Both the position numbers and the translations under genes were made by a program. A stretch of 64,000 nt of DNA from Pseudoalteromonas shioyasakiensis (GTDB lineage: Bacteria > Pseudomonadota > Gammaproteobacteria > Enterobacterales > Alteromonadaceae): assembly GCF_024518675.1 (NCBI RefSeq), contig NZ_JANIGL010000004.1, forward strand, positions 62,001 through 126,000. The letters run 5' to 3'. The notes beneath the pieces are model-generated. The model was given only the letters and a program-made list of their open reading frames with translations, did not search any database and had not been told where the DNA came from. Shown here in pieces: positions 63,666 to 64,000 of the stretch; position 1 is the first letter of the stretch, and each line of letters starts with the position of its first letter.

Positions 63666-64000
63666 AGCTCCATACCTCGCTTATTTCTTTGTCGCGTAGT
63701 TTCAATGATAAGCGCATATCCGCTGGCTTATCTCCTTCTGGCGCGATTTTAAAAGCAACACGCCATCCTTGATTATTTGGTAATTGTTGTACTGTTTTAT
63801 CGCTTACAGTGCCACTCGAAAGTGTTAAGTCAGCTTGTAAAACTAACTCTGCAGAGAGTTGATTAATATTTTCGCCGGTAAAATCAACGGTAAATTGGCG
63901 GTGACTTTTAGGCGGCGGGTTTTGCTCACCTGGTAAAGCTGCACTGCCTATTCGTGTTCGTAGCACACGGGCTTTATCTTGCTGTGCAAGCGCGGCATTA
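63637..64000 (-). CDS. opgG: Glucans biosynthesis protein OpgG, 3' end only
   Basis: The frame is open to the window edge on the minus strand, so only the C-terminal ~120 residues are seen. They include RIGSAALPGEQNPPPKSHRQFTVDFTG and end in DKEISEVWSYVWYPNDIQ. This fits the C-terminal immunoglobulin-like domain of OpgG/MdoG, the periplasmic glucan-branching protein. Position directly upstream of opgH supports the call. Its end overlaps opgH by 29 bp. Confidence 0.85.
   Translation of the reverse strand, partial: NAALAQQDKARVLRTRIGSAALPGEQNPPPKSHRQFTVDFTGENINQLSAELVLQADLTLSSGTVSDKTVQQLPNNQGWRVAFKIAPEGDKPADMRLSLKLRDKEISEVWSYVWYPNDIQ

Overview
The window is low-GC, gene-dense chromosomal DNA from a marine gammaproteobacterium. 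It most resembles Pseudoalteromonas or a close relative in the Alteromonadales. The evidence is the gene content and order: rnr-rlmB, rpsF-priB-rpsR-rplI, dnaB-alr, recQ/yigI-like/rarD, maoP divergent from hdfR, recG-trmH near spoT-rpoZ-gmk, epd-pgk-fba and phoBR. A solute-symporter hybrid kinase beside its transporter and a recent IS110/IS1111-type insertion also fit. The assignment is inference from family resemblance; no database search was possible.

Layout. 1-4.2 kb: the 3' part of rnr, then rlmB and the S6/PriB/S18/L9 operon, with a promoter and a leader hairpin that hides the rpsF ribosome binding site. 4.3-8.1 kb: a five-gene type IV minor-pilin operon ending in a large PilX-like protein. 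8.2-10.2 kb: ECF sigma factor, probable anti-sigma factor and a DUF4097-type repeat protein. 10.3-12.8 kb: dnaB-alr. 13.1-14.9 kb: a YkoF-like protein, a PnuC-family transporter and a kinase, probably vitamin (thiamine) salvage. 15.3-16.7 kb: tRNA-Arg(CCG), a Rof-type Rho inhibitor and a ZntB/CorA transporter. 16.8-19.2 kb: retropepsin-like protease, RimK and an aspartoacylase-like hydrolase. 19.2-29.1 kb: MscS channel, Omp85-like protein, recQ, thioesterase, rarD, REC-REC-GGDEF protein, maoP/hdfR and a porin.

29.2-39.1 kb: the recG-trmH and spoT-rpoZ-gmk blocks, separated by asnC/asnA, a FapA-family gene and ridA. 39.4-43.7 kb: a lipoprotein and a DUF2339 membrane protein. 43.7-45.1 kb: an IS1111-type element sitting inside a 7-bp tandem repeat. 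45.1-53.5 kb: a CrbS-like SLC5 hybrid histidine kinase divergent from a DUF4212/SLC5 symporter pair, a cNMP-CBS-DUF294 protein and a DnaQ-like exonuclease, resembling known acetate-utilisation loci. 54.0-57.9 kb: a 77-bp repeat array, then epd-pgk-fba. 58.0-61.6 kb: a GATC-rich repeat array and a Pho box ahead of phoB-phoR-pstS. 61.7-64.0 kb: opgH and the 3' end of opgG.

The least explained parts are non-coding: the four CTTAGTAT-N5-TGATC copies with ten GATC sites upstream of phoB, the 77-bp array upstream of epd, and the structured 3' region of the IS element, which is a candidate guide RNA. The IS left end also forms a perfect 13-bp inverted repeat with the transposase ribosome binding site and start codon, suggesting a built-in block on read-through expression.
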